From NCBI GenBank assembly GCA_016210115.1, contig JACQUW010000168.1, forward strand, positions 1-41,747: 41,747 nucleotides of DNA, in the 5' to 3' direction. The number at the start of each line of letters is the position of its first letter. Position 1 is the stretch's first letter. Shown here one piece after another: positions 15,130-24,304 of the stretch. The translations under genes and the position numbers were made by a program. The notes under the pieces are model-generated. The model searched no databases, was not told the origin of the DNA, and worked only from the letters and a program-made list of their open reading frames with translations. Source of the stretch: Deltaproteobacteria bacterium (GTDB lineage Bacteria; Desulfobacterota; Binatia; UBA9968).

Positions 15130-16565
15130 GCATCATCCCTCGTTGACCTAAGGAATCGACTCGGGTCCTCTTTAAAAAGCTTGGCGCATGCCGAGGAGCA
15201 AAAATGATATACACGAGATTCGTATTCTGAAGTGATTGCTTTCCGGGGAAGGACATGCATTCCGCAGACCGGATCCCGGGCCTCTCCCGTCAGTCCGACC
15301 CTGGCGACCGCTTGCTCCCTCTGCGGCGGCTCTCCGAGAACAGAGGCATAGAGCCGCAGCTCGTCGGCAATGAGGCGGGTCAGGAGAAAGCGCTCCCGCA
15401 CCAGTTTCCTCCCCTGGGCCGCAAGCGCCTTACCCTCCTCAGGGTTACGAAGCAACCAGAGTACGCGCTCTGCGCACTCTTCCACCGAATCTACGAGAAA
15501 TCCTCCGGCGCCTTCCTGCATCTGCAGCGGGATCCCGCCGGTCCTCCCCGCCACAACCGGAGTTTCCTTCCAAAGAGTCTCCGAAACGACCAGGCCGAAG
15601 CCCTCCCGGATCGATTTTTGAATCACGACATCCGACAGACGTTGAAACGCGTTAACCTCAATGTTTCCGACGCCGGTTAGATTGGTGAAAACGTGAATAT
15701 TCGGGTCACTCTTGGAAGCACTTTGTATGTGATGGTAAATCTCCCAGCTCTCTGGATCGTCCAGAGCCATGGACCCGACCAACGCGAGCTGCAAATCAGG
15801 AACATCGTGCTTCACAAGGTTGTAAGCAGCGATCACACCCAGAGGATCTTTCCATGGATCAAAACGTGAGACCTGCGTGACGAGCGGACGATCCACTTCC
15901 ACACCAATCCACTGCAGGACGCGCCTCACCGTATTTGAATCGAGCTCCATGTTTTTTGGGCTTTCCGGATCGATGGCCGGTGGAATGATCTCGATTCGTG
16001 CGGTGGGCAACTCGGGAGGCGCAAAACCGCCCAATGTGAATACCGCCGCGTCGTATTGAGCCAAATACAGGCGAAGAAAGCCCCAGACCTCAGGATTCGG
16101 ATCCGAAGTATCGATATGGCACCGCCAGATCCATTTCGTCCGGCCTTTCCCATGAAGCTCGAGCAGAGCCAGCGGCTGGGGATCGTGCACGACGATGATA
16201 TCGTATTCCTCCTCCAGCAGCTTGGCGTTCCTCGTGGAATACGTGAGATACGTTTCCCGTTCCTGGGGTGTGAGCGGGCGCACGGCGCCCTGAAGGGCAT
16301 TGTGGATGGCCTTCGTCACTCTAAAAAACGTCTCGTCGCCTGTGATGATCTTCCAGTCCGCCGCCAGGCCAAGATCTCGCAGAAGCGGAACTTCAGAGCG
16401 AAGAATTTCAGCCACTCCACCACCATACGGTGTGGCATTCAGGTGAAGCAGGCGCATTCCCCTGAGAGGTTTGGCGAGCTCCGCGAGCTGCGCTACCGCA
16501 TCGTGTCCTGCACTGGCCGCGTAGCAGTCAATGCACTCGCGTCCAACGTCCACCGTCTCAAGCAC
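15126..16565 (-). CDS. treT: Trehalose synthase-like glycosyltransferase (GT4) fused to a YHS domain
   Basis: A 479-residue protein. Residues 1-415 are a GT-B glycosyltransferase of the trehalose synthase TreT type, which joins NDP-glucose and glucose to give trehalose. Visible are the Gly-rich start ([12 protein letters not shown]), [36 protein letters not shown] and the nucleotide-sugar site [12 protein letters not shown]. Residues 431-471 form a YHS domain: DPVCGM (Cys434), a Tyr/Phe-rich strand, then HFCSSAC (Cys456, Cys460), a small motif typical of copper and other metal proteins. Start is GTG with AGGAGGGAG upstream. The stop overlaps the cupredoxin start (GTGA). I do not know this fusion from characterised TreT enzymes; the YHS part may sense or hold metal. 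Confidence 0.87.
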   Translation of the reverse strand: MLETVDVGRECIDCYAASAGHDAVAQLAELAKPLRGMRLLHLNATPYGGGVAEILRSEVPLLRDLGLAADWKIITGDETFFRVTKAIHNALQGAVRPLTPQERETYLTYSTRNAKLLEEEYDIIVVHDPQPLALLELHGKGRTKWIWRCHIDTSDPNPEVWGFLRLYLAQYDAAVFTLGGFAPPELPTARIEIIPPAIDPESPKNMELDSNTVRRVLQWIGVEVDRPLVTQVSRFDPWKDPLGVIAAYNLVKHDVPDLQLALVGSMALDDPESWEIYHHIQSASKSDPNIHVFTNLTGVGNIEVNAFQRLSDVVIQKSIREGFGLVVSETLWKETPVVAGRTGGIPLQMQEGAGGFLVDSVEECAERVLWLLRNPEEGKALAAQGRKLVRERFLLTRLIADELRLYASVLGEPPQREQAVARVGLTGEARDPVCGMHVLPRKAITSEYESRVYHFCSSACAKLFKEDPSRFLRSTRDDA

Positions 16566-16656
16566 CTCTCCCTCCTATATCTTCGAGTGAGTTATTGCTT
16601 CCACGTCTACAGTCTAGCTCTTTGCGAACGTTTTGAAAGGCGCCACACCAGTGGAA

Positions 16657-16689
16657 GATGCAAGAAAGATGCATGATCGATGCATGACA
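16657..16689. repeat. Three tandem 11-base direct repeats between divergent genes
   Basis: Three copies of an 11-base unit begin GATGCAA, GATGCAT and GATGCAT, each seven conserved bases plus a four-base spacer. They lie in the 273-base gap between the trehalose synthase-like gene (minus) and the MscS gene (plus). An 11-base period (7+4) matches tandem sites of OmpR/PhoB-type response regulators, so an operator is plausible. No other gene or clear terminator is seen in this gap. Confidence 0.4.
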
Positions 16690-16838
16690 GCCCCGTTTCA
16701 GCAGCCTCTTCGTCAGCGCTTTTTTCGTTGCTTTTATGCCGGTTTTATTTCAGTGTTGTTGTGGATTTTTCGATATCGCCGCTTCTGCGGAGGCGTCCTA
16801 TCGCAAAAAGAATAGCTGGAAGAGGCAAGGAGAGATTT

Positions 16839-17924
16839 ATGACAAGAATTCTGGGAGTTGAGGTCCCCACAAATCCATGGGTGCTGCTTGCGCTGATCAT
16901 ACTCGCCGCACTGTTTTTCGCCTATTTGATCAGTTCAGTTGTCCTTTGGTTTTTCAGAAAGACCGCTCCCAGGATTTCAGCGCAGTTGGACGGTCGCCTC
17001 TATGGACTCATCGAAAGGTATCTTTTTCCACTCCTTATCGTGGTAGGGCTTCTGATCATCCTGGATGCCGTGCCTCTGCCAAAAAAAGCGCTTGCGACCA
17101 TTCATCGCCTTCTTGCGCTTTCCGGAATCGTCCTGGGAATCTTCCTCTTAGGCAAGGCAACCCTTCAAGTGCTGCGCAACGTCGAAAGCCGTTACGAGGG
17201 CTTCTTCAGGATAAAAGGTCCGATCGAAATTTTCACCAAAGTCATCTTTGTGGTTATCGGCGGGATGATTATCCTCGACAACCTCGGGATCTCTTTGACT
17301 CCGATTATCACTACCTTAGGTATAGGGAGCTTGGCAGTGGCGATTGCCCTGCAGGACACCCTCGGAAATGTTTTCGCCGGCATGCACATCAAGGCTGACC
17401 GGCCCATCGAAGTGGGGCATTATGTCCGCCTCGAGAGCGGCGAAGAGGGATACGTGGATCAAATTGGTTGGCGCAGCACCAGGATCCGGATGCTTCCTAA
17501 TAATATGGTGGTGGTGCCTAATACGAAACTGGTCCAGAGCCTCGTGATCAACTATTATCTTCCGGGAAAGGAGCTGGCGGTCCTGGTCCAGGTAGGGGTC
17601 CACTATGATAGTGATCTCGAAAAGGTGGAGAAAGTCACTCGTGAGGTCGCCAAGGAGGTTCTGGTCAGCGTGCCGGGAGGCGTGCCGGACTTCGACCCTT
17701 TCATTCGATACCACACGTTCAACCAGTCCAGTATCGATTTTACCGTGATTTTGCGGGCGCAAGAATTCGTGGATAATTTCTTGATCAAGCATGAATTCAT
17801 CAAAAGACTCCAGGCTCGCTATCAGAAAGAAGGCATCACGATTCCGTTCCCGATTCGCACGGTCCACCTCAAGACGGAATCCGATGGCCATCACCCCGAA
17901 GAGGCTCCGGGCGCCAAGTTATAA
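16839..17924 (+). CDS. MscS-family mechanosensitive channel
   Basis: A 361-residue inner-membrane channel that opens on hypo-osmotic stress. It has about four hydrophobic helices in the first 190 residues. The pore-lining helix and beta domain follow: LGIGSLAVAIALQDTLGNVFAGMHI, in two parts, then the typical YVRLESGEEGYVDQIGWRSTRIRMLPNNMVVVPN and a C-terminal alpha/beta region with FPIRTVHLK. The open frame runs back to 16680, but the ATG at 16839 has AAGGAGAG directly upstream and avoids a non-membrane leader. It stands at the head of the compatible-solute genes, so solute synthesis and emergency release lie side by side. Confidence 0.93.
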   Translation: MTRILGVEVPTNPWVLLALIILAALFFAYLISSVVLWFFRKTAPRISAQLDGRLYGLIERYLFPLLIVVGLLIILDAVPLPKKALATIHRLLALSGIVLGIFLLGKATLQVLRNVESRYEGFFRIKGPIEIFTKVIFVVIGGMIILDNLGISLTPIITTLGIGSLAVAIALQDTLGNVFAGMHIKADRPIEVGHYVRLESGEEGYVDQIGWRSTRIRMLPNNMVVVPNTKLVQSLVINYYLPGKELAVLVQVGVHYDSDLEKVEKVTREVAKEVLVSVPGGVPDFDPFIRYHTFNQSSIDFTVILRAQEFVDNFLIKHEFIKRLQARYQKEGITIPFPIRTVHLKTESDGHHPEEAPGAKL

Positions 17925-18026
17925 GAGGCCAGACCCAATTTCGCCGCGCTGAGTTTTTGCTTTCTTGGGGGGAATCTGCTTGCAGGTAGCCGACCTGTTT
18001 AGTAAAAAGCTTATCGGGAAGTAGCG

Positions 18027-19319
18027 GTGACTTACAATACGGCTTTTCGCCCTTATCTGGCGAAGCGAATTGAGCAAATCGAGTCCGCCGACATCGTTGT
18101 TGGAATTCCGTGTTACAACAATGAGTCGACGATCGCCCATGTGCTCAAGCAGGTGAGCAAGGGACTTGCGCGCCACTACAAGTCGGCAAGATCCGTCATT
18201 TTGCTTTCGGATGGCGGCTCAACCGATGACACCCGCGAGGTGGCGCGAGAAGAAGAGATCATGCCCTGGCAGGAGAAGGTTGTCTTTATCTATCGGGGCG
18301 TCGCAGGAAAGGGCACGGCCCTTCGGGCCATCTTTGAGGCGATGGACAAATTGGGAGCCCGCGCCTGTGCTGTTGTGGATGCCGACCTACGGAGTATCAC
18401 GCCGGACTGGATCCGGTATCTGCTGGAGCCCGTGTTGGAAAGCGACTACCAGTTCGTTGTGCCGGTCTATTCCCGCCATAAATATGACGGCACTATTACG
18501 AATCATATCGTCTACAACCTTACGCGGGCGCTTTACGGAAAAAGGATCCGCCAACCCATCGGAGGTGACTTCGGCCTCTCTCGCGAGACCATTACCTCGT
18601 ATCTAAAGGAAAACGTCTGGGTAACCGACGTGGCTCGCTTCGGTATTGACGTCTGGATGACCACGCACGCGATCACCAGCGGCCTTCGGACCTGTCAGGC
18701 CAATCTCGGGGTCAAAGTCCATGATCCAAAGGATCCCGCCTCCTCCCTGGGTCCCATGTTTCGCCAGGTGGTGTGGACTCTGTTTACGCTCATGGAAAAA
18801 AACGCCGAGATCTGGAAAAAAACACAGGGGAGCGAGCCGATTGAGACTTTCGGTCTCACGGAGCTGATCGAACCCGAGCCCATCGAGGTTAATCTGGACC
18901 TTCTGATTTACAACTACAAGCTGGGTTTCCAGCATTTCGGCACGCTCTGGAAAGAGCTGTTGAGCCCGAGTTGTTATGACGTTCTTAGCCGTCTGGCCAG
19001 CGCTGAGAACAAGGAGTTCCACCTGCCGGTGGATTGCTGGGCGAAGATCCTCTATGAGTTCGCGACAACTTTTCACCACTGGCCCACCGACCGCGACAAG
19101 CTCATCGAGCTCATGAGCCCTCTTTACAACGGGAGGGTGGCTTCGTTCATCAACCAAACGGCGGAGCTGAACAGCTGGGATGCCGAGAAGGCGATTGAGG
19201 AGCAGGCCGAGGTGTTCGAGAAGGAGAAAAGCTATCTGCTGAAGTTATGGGAGCGTGAGACAAAAGAAACCGAGGAAAGGAGCATTCTCCAGAAGATGTT
19301 GGGCGGGTGGAGATCGTAA
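18027..19319 (+). CDS. GT78-like glucosyl/mannosylglycerate synthase
   Basis: A 430-residue GT-A glycosyltransferase that would make glucosylglycerate or mannosylglycerate directly from NDP-sugar and glycerate. Motifs: VVGIPCYNNE, LLSDGGSTDDT, the metal-binding DAD in AVVDADLRSITPDWI, RQPIGGDFGLSRE, FGIDVWMTT, and a helical C-terminal part (LPVDCWAKILYEFATTFHHW). These line up with Rhodothermus mannosylglycerate synthase as I remember it (YDADITSFGPDWI, QPLGGELLMRRE, DWGIDTLYT). Start is GTG with a weak site. Its neighbours are GpgS and a phosphoglycerate-sugar phosphatase, the same arrangement of direct and two-step pathways reported for Persephonella marina. Which sugar is used cannot be told from the sequence. 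Confidence 0.82.
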   Translation: MTYNTAFRPYLAKRIEQIESADIVVGIPCYNNESTIAHVLKQVSKGLARHYKSARSVILLSDGGSTDDTREVAREEEIMPWQEKVVFIYRGVAGKGTALRAIFEAMDKLGARACAVVDADLRSITPDWIRYLLEPVLESDYQFVVPVYSRHKYDGTITNHIVYNLTRALYGKRIRQPIGGDFGLSRETITSYLKENVWVTDVARFGIDVWMTTHAITSGLRTCQANLGVKVHDPKDPASSLGPMFRQVVWTLFTLMEKNAEIWKKTQGSEPIETFGLTELIEPEPIEVNLDLLIYNYKLGFQHFGTLWKELLSPSCYDVLSRLASAENKEFHLPVDCWAKILYEFATTFHHWPTDRDKLIELMSPLYNGRVASFINQTAELNSWDAEKAIEEQAEVFEKEKSYLLKLWERETKETEERSILQKMLGGWRS

Positions 19320-19346
19320 AGCCAGGCATTCTGGGACTCAAGCGGC

Positions 19347-21197
19347 ATGACAACGAAGATTCTAATACCGATGATCGAGCCTGCCGACGCTCTTCCCCAT
19401 CTGAGGCTCGCCATCCGACTTCTGTCTCCCGAGGGGAAAATTCTCGCCTTGAAAGTGGTCCGGGTGCCAGAGGAGAGCTCGCTGAGCGAAGGGGCCGCGG
19501 AAGCGCTCAACTCTCGCGCCGTCTTGGAAGAGCTTAGGACTCTTGTGGCGGACGAGCGGATAGAACCCAAGACCCTTGTGCGTGTTTCTCATCGCCTCTC
19601 ATCGGGCATTGCGGAGACAGCCAAAGATGAATCCTGCGACCTCCTGATTCTCCCGTGGAAGGGGTACGCTGTATCCGAAGAGCGCCTCTTCGGCGCGACC
19701 ATCGACCGACTCATGGAGCACTCGCCATGCAACACCGTGGTTGCCCGGGTGAACGATCTCTCCGGCTGCGCGCGCATACTGCTTCCTATCCGCGGCGGTC
19801 CCCACGCCGAATTCGCGCTGGAGCTGGCGGGCCAGCTCGCGGTTTCTCTTGGGGGGGAAATTACGGTGCTTCACTGTGAACAGCGGTTTACCGAGCCGGA
19901 CTTTGGAGAGTGGTCCTACCGATTTTTTATCCAAAAGCTCGGCCTGCATCCCCACGTGAAAAGGCTTCTCGCCGTCCAAGGCGACCCCAGGAGCATCATC
20001 ATCGAAGAGGCCCGGAGACACGATCTTATCATCTTGGGAGCCGGCGCGAGAACGGAGCCCCACGCTTTTTTTCTCGGGCCGATTGTGGCGCATATAGCGC
20101 AGGCAACAGAAAAGCCTTTGCTAGTGGTTAAGACCCCTCGCTCCTATCATGCCTGGGCGCGCGAAGGGCCGCTGGAAATGCCGAGATCTCTGTCCGAGAC
20201 GGTGGATAAATGGTTTGCCGAGAACACGTTTCACCGAAAGGAATTTGAAGATCTTACAAGCCTGCTTAAGCTCAAAGAAAAGCAGGGAGTGAGCATCAGC
20301 CTGGGACTTCCGGCTTTGAATGAAGCTGAGACCGTAGGGAATATCATCCAGACCGTTAAGGAAAAACTTTTCGACGAAGCGCCGCTTTTGGACGAGATCG
20401 TCCTGATCGATTCCGGCTCTACGGACGATACGGTTGCCATTGCGAAGGATCTGGGAATACCGGTTTACGTCCACCAGGAGATTCTCCACCAGTATGGCTC
20501 GTACAGGGGAAAGGGCGAGGCGCTATGGAAAAGTCTCCACGTGCTTAGCGGAGATATCATCATCTGGATCGACACCGACATCAAGAATATTCACCCCGGC
20601 TTCGTTTACGGTATTCTCGGTCCTTTGCTTAAAGAACCTGAGATCCGTTACGTCAAAGGCTTTTATCGTCGCCCCCTCAAAGTTGAGGGGAGGCTTCTCG
20701 CCGAGGGCGGCGGAAGGGTGACAGAGCTTACCGTCCGCCCCTTCTTGAATCTTTTCTTTCCGCAGCTTTCTGGAATCGTCCAGCCCCTGGCCGGGGAATA
20801 TGGAGGTCGCCGGGAGGCTTTGGAGCGAGTTCCGTTCTTCACCGGATACGGGGTCGAAACCGGACTCCTGATCGATCTCTTTAATGAATTCGGCCTGCGC
20901 TCGGTTGCTCAGGTAGATCTCGAGGAGCGGATTCACCGCAACCAGCCCCTTGCCGCTTTGAGCCAGATGTCTTTTGCGATCATTCAAGTTTTCATCGAGC
21001 GGCTGGAGGGGAAGAGCAGGATTAAGCTGATAGAGGATGTGAACCGCAGCATGAAGCTGATCAAGCACCAGCGAAGGGGCTATGCGCTTGAGGTCAAGGA
21101 GATCAGAGACCAGGAACGTCCTCCGATGATCTCGATTCCGGAATATCGAGCCGCAAGGCGAGAAACCCTCTCGCTGAGGGAACGGCAACGACTTTGA
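19347..21197 (+). CDS. gpgS: Double universal-stress-protein domain fused to glucosyl-3-phosphoglycerate synthase
   Basis: A 616-residue fusion. Residues 1-135 and about 142-265 are two UspA-type domains (KILIPM..., DLLILPWKG; RILLPIRGGPHAEFALELA, DLIILGAGART, PLLVVK). Residues about 275-600 are a GT81 glucosyl-3-phosphoglycerate synthase: SISLGLPALNEAETV, LIDSGSTDDT (355-362), the metal-binding DTD (409-411), SGIVQPLAGEYGGRR (about 475-489) and FFTGYGVETGLLID. The enzyme makes glucosyl-3-phosphoglycerate from NDP-glucose and 3-phosphoglycerate. Known GpgS enzymes, as I recall them, are about 320 residues without Usp domains, so the fusion may add nucleotide sensing. The phosphatase follows with a TTGA overlap, giving the second step of the pathway. 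Confidence 0.9.
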   Translation: MTTKILIPMIEPADALPHLRLAIRLLSPEGKILALKVVRVPEESSLSEGAAEALNSRAVLEELRTLVADERIEPKTLVRVSHRLSSGIAETAKDESCDLLILPWKGYAVSEERLFGATIDRLMEHSPCNTVVARVNDLSGCARILLPIRGGPHAEFALELAGQLAVSLGGEITVLHCEQRFTEPDFGEWSYRFFIQKLGLHPHVKRLLAVQGDPRSIIIEEARRHDLIILGAGARTEPHAFFLGPIVAHIAQATEKPLLVVKTPRSYHAWAREGPLEMPRSLSETVDKWFAENTFHRKEFEDLTSLLKLKEKQGVSISLGLPALNEAETVGNIIQTVKEKLFDEAPLLDEIVLIDSGSTDDTVAIAKDLGIPVYVHQEILHQYGSYRGKGEALWKSLHVLSGDIIIWIDTDIKNIHPGFVYGILGPLLKEPEIRYVKGFYRRPLKVEGRLLAEGGGRVTELTVRPFLNLFFPQLSGIVQPLAGEYGGRREALERVPFFTGYGVETGLLIDLFNEFGLRSVAQVDLEERIHRNQPLAALSQMSFAIIQVFIERLEGKSRIKLIEDVNRSMKLIKHQRRGYALEVKEIRDQERPPMISIPEYRAARRETLSLRERQRL

Positions 21198-22018
21198 CGC
21201 CCTCCGGACTGGTTGTTTTTACCGATCTCGATGGCACTCTCCTGGACGAGAAAACCTACAGCTACAAAGCGAGCCAACCGGCTATCGAGAAGCTTAAACG
21301 CCTTGCGGTCCCTGTAATCCTTTGCTCGAGTAAGACTTACGCCGAGATGCTGCCGCTGTGGAAGGAGCTGGCACTGAAGGCCCCTTTCATCGTGGAGAAC
21401 GGGGGTGCGATCTACTCTCCCGTGGGGTATTTTCCGTTTGCGCTCCCGGGTTTTAAAACGCGCGGATCCTTCAACGTGTTGGAGTTGGGCGTGGATGTGC
21501 GGCTATTAAGGCAAGCGCTGGCCGAGGCGGCGGAGCGCTCCCATGCCGCCGTCAGGCCTTTCAGCGCCATGAGCATCGAGGAAGTCTCAGCGCTCACCGA
21601 TCTGACGAAGGACCAAGCCAGACTCGCGTTGAAACGGAAGTACGATGAGCCGTTTGTCCTTGAGCAAGGGGACCAGGAAATGCTGTTCCGGAGCTTGACA
21701 GACCAAGGGCTGACGGTGACGCAAGGCGGTCGTTTTTTTCATCTTATTGGCCGCCACGAGAAGGGAAAGGCGGTAAAGATTCTCCTCGATCTTTATCGCA
21801 GGAAAGATTCCGGCGTCATCAGCGTTGGACTGGGGGATTCGGGCAATGATCTGCCGCTTCTGCTTCAGGTTGACCGGCCAGTGTTGGTAAAAAAGTCAAA
21901 TGGCTCTTACGACCCGCAGGTTCTCAGAAGGATGCCCTGCATAGAACAAACTTCTGCGATTGGTCCGGTCGGGTGGAGAGAGGCCATTGACGAAATACTC
22001 AAAGCCACGACTGCTTGA
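21194..22018 (+). CDS. HAD-family mannosyl/glucosyl-3-phosphoglycerate phosphatase
   Basis: A 274-residue Cof/MPGP-type HAD phosphatase. The nucleophile motif is VVFTDLDGTLLD (first Asp attacks phosphate), followed by ILCSSKTYAEM (Ser), a cap domain with FIVENGGAI, a Lys in HEKGKAV and the C-terminal Mg site GLGDSGNDLPLL. It would remove the phosphate from glucosyl- or mannosyl-3-phosphoglycerate to release the compatible solute. There is no ATG near the motif; the likely start is a TTG at 21194, overlapping the TGA of the GpgS fusion (TTGA), so translation is coupled. It converges on the acetate kinase gene with 57 bases between the stops. Confidence 0.9.
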   Translation: MTPSGLVVFTDLDGTLLDEKTYSYKASQPAIEKLKRLAVPVILCSSKTYAEMLPLWKELALKAPFIVENGGAIYSPVGYFPFALPGFKTRGSFNVLELGVDVRLLRQALAEAAERSHAAVRPFSAMSIEEVSALTDLTKDQARLALKRKYDEPFVLEQGDQEMLFRSLTDQGLTVTQGGRFFHLIGRHEKGKAVKILLDLYRRKDSGVISVGLGDSGNDLPLLLQVDRPVLVKKSNGSYDPQVLRRMPCIEQTSAIGPVGWREAIDEILKATTA

Positions 22019-22075
22019 GGTCTCAGACTGGATTTGGTTGGACAGGAGCGCTTGCTGTCAGAGATCGAGAGGAAT

Positions 22076-23316
22076 TCAAGCTGAATTAGAGTCTTCGTTC
22101 GCCCCACCGGCTTGGTCCATCTTTCCGTTTCCAAGCAATTCCGCTGTGGCGATCGCAATTACCGCTTCTTCATCGCTCGGGATCACATAGGCCTGGATCC
22201 GGGCGCTGGCGGGAGAAAGCCGCGCCTCTGCGCCCATCGTTTTTTCGTTGCGCTCTGGATCCAGCTCGAGACCGCACCACTCCATGCCCCGGCAGATTTC
22301 GGCTCGAACCACAGGATTGTTCTCACCTATTCCGCCGCTAAAAATAACCGCATCCGCCCCTTCGAGGACGGAAAGATAGGCCCCCAGATACTTCCGCGCC
22401 CGATAGCAGAAGATTTGCAGAGCCAGGCGCGCCCGGCGGTTGCGGGAAGCTTCGGCAATGATCGCGCGCATGTCGCGCGAAGTTCCCGAAACCCCAAGCA
22501 GGCCCGAGCGCTCGTTCAGCGAGGCCTCGACCTCCTCCATGGCGACTCCTTCCTTGCGGGCGAGAAAGCTGACCAGCGCCGGGTCTATGTCACCAGAACG
22601 CGTTCCCATCACCAGCCCTTCGAGCGGGGTAAATCCCATGGAGGTGTCCACAGACTTGCCGCCTCGGATCGCGCTGGCCGAGCAGCCATTGCCGAGATGA
22701 AGCGTGACGACATTTACCCGGTCCAGCGGTGTATTCGCGATCTCCGCGTAGCGCGTAACCGAGTGCTGGTGGGCAAGGCCATGAAAGCCGTAGCGCCGGA
22801 TCCTGTGGCGCACACTGAGATCATAGGGGATGGCATAAACCGAGGCGAAATCCGGGTTGGTATGGTGAAACGCCGTGTCGAATACCGCCACCATTGGGAT
22901 GGATGGTCCCAAGGCCTCGCGGCAGGCGCGGATGCCGCTCAGGCAGGCCGCGTTATGCAGAGGCGCGAGATCGCTTGCCGCCTCAATGGCGGCAACAACG
23001 CTATCGTCGATCTGTACGGGAGCGGTGAAGCGATCACCGCCGTGTACGATGCGATGGCCCGCGGCATCGACCTCGCCGAGTCCCGAGTCAGGTTCGGACC
23101 TCATCCAGGAAACAATTTTCTGCACGGCCTCGCGGTGATCCCGAATGGAGGCAGCCTCTTTGACTCCCGGACGGTCATCCGGCGCAAACAGGCAAACAGC
23201 CTCGCCCCCGATGCGGTCGATCAGGCCGCCGGCCAATTTCCGGCGCGTCAAAGAGCCCTCGACGCTTTCATTTCCAAGACCTGAAACTTCAAAGAAGAGC
23301 TGCCGCAGTTCAGCAC
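22076..23316 (-). CDS. ackA: Acetate kinase with an apparent frameshift near its start
   Basis: Interconverts acetate + ATP and acetyl phosphate + ADP. The uninterrupted frame (22076-23251, 391 residues) has AGHRIVHGG, VFDTAFHHT, YGFHGLAHQ, LHLGNGCSASAI, GTRSGDIDP and SGGIGENNP, but it lacks the family's N-terminus. That piece is present just upstream in another frame (LNCGSSSLKFQVLEM...). The frames join if one T is added to the three-T run at minus-strand positions 23252-23250. The gene is therefore either frameshifted or carries an assembly indel. The best start for the full version is GTG at 23316; an ACG aligned with the usual ATG lies at 23328. It would use acetyl phosphate from the phosphoketolase at 38661-41144. 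Confidence 0.85.
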
Positions 23317-23590
23317 AAGGACTTTCGTGGCCTATAAATGCTCCGGCTTCCTACTAAAGGCCGTTAGGAGTGTCATCAGCGACCTTCGGATGATTAATCC
23401 CCTGGCGCTCAGTTCTCCGGGGAGATCTCTGAGTTCGGGTGATTTCTTTGATCATACAGCTCTTGATCTTCTAGAATAGAAATTGTTGCGAGTGGGCGCA
23501 AGAACAAGCGATCATCGAACCGAAACTGGGTAGGGCAGCGAGAATATCGCAGCTTGGTTGCGAGGTTCGTGGCAAGTGTTCATCCGCCTC
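23317..23590. other. No gene recognised
   Basis: Region between acetate kinase and the N-ATPase remnants. I see no coding frame with a recognisable product, no tRNA and no convincing terminator. Confidence 0.4.
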
Positions 23591-23758
23591 TCACTCCGTC
23601 AACACGTGCTTGAATTCCAAATGACGCAACAAGCCGGTCGTGGGCTGCCTTGACATCTTCGCGCGGCGGATGAACGCCGCCACCGTTTGTTCCTCCAGTC
23701 CGGCGTTGACCGCGAAAGGACCGAGGCGCCACAGAATGATGCTGTCGGCTGATAGTCA
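23591..23758 (-). pseudogene. Remnant of N-ATPase subunit a (atpB 5' end)
   Basis: In one minus-strand frame directly behind the AtpR remnant, LSADSIILWRLGPFAVNA matches the start of N-type ATPase subunit a (family pattern: LSPD-hydrophobic-WxxGPxxLNAT). After that the similarity ends and the frame runs into an unrelated stretch up to a TGA. No start codon is in frame. Only the first ~18 codons are supported. Confidence 0.4.
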
Positions 23759-24228
23759 CGCTAATTCTTTCGGGTTGTTTGTTGGCGGCTGCAAAAGCCT
23801 AACCAGCACAGTGCGGGCGGCGATGAAGCCGAGGAGCCCGGCAACGAGGGCCGGCCAGCCGCCCCAACATTGCAGCCACACGAACCCTCCAAGCATTAGC
23901 CCCAAGCGCAGGGTAAGGCTCCCGGCGATCCACAGGCCTGGAGTTACGCGACCGTCGCCCACAGCGCTTGGATGGCTTTATTTCCAGGCGCTGCGCTGGC
24001 AACCAGCGCGATCACCAGGGTTGCTGCAACTCTCACGCGATCGCTCCCTTCAATGATGTTTCACGCCCGGCGGTCGCCGCACAAGAAGCAACAGCACCCT
24101 ACCGGCAACCCGATACCGCAAGAATCTCGACAGTCGCACGCTATACGCCAAGCATGATCGCAGCGGCGAAGGCTATGCTGCGGCCATAGGCAAACGCACA
24201 GCGCATGGATACCCGTCGGATCACTCAT
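23756..24228 (-). pseudogene. Broken N-ATPase subunit AtpR
   Basis: The C-terminal half is clear: TPGLWIAGSLTLRLGLMLGGFVWLQCWGGWPALVAGLLGFIAARTVLVRLL (residues shared in blocks with AtpR, pattern PALWxxGSxLLRxxLxLxGF...LLGFxxAR). The preceding LWATVA, and further upstream SIAFAAAIMLG, match the earlier helix of AtpR but lie in other frames with stops, so at least two frameshifts or stops have accumulated. AtpR is the small two-helix subunit specific to N-type (Na+/H+) ATPases, whose operon order is atpD-C-Q-R-B-E-F-A-G. Here only Q, R and B pieces are found. Confidence 0.6.
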
Positions 24229-24304
24229 TTTGGCTCTCTTGTTTGATCCAATACCAGTCGTTAATGCAGTCGCCCACAACGCCGACGAAGAGAAGCGTCA
24301 AGAG
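24221..24304 (-). pseudogene. Remnant of N-ATPase subunit AtpQ (3' end)
   Basis: The frame reads LLTLLFVGVVGDCINDWYWIKQESQNE then TGA, in pieces resembling the last helix of AtpQ/AtpI (LLFLGVxLGCxNAWYWVKxE). The stop overlaps the start of the AtpR remnant, as in intact N-ATPase operons. Upstream the frame is closed, so only about 27 codons are recognisable. Confidence 0.45.

Noticed and set aside
22112..23284. 390-codon plus-strand frame opposite ackA
   Set aside because: Acetate kinase motifs are unambiguous on the minus strand; the opposite frame is a GC-driven shadow.
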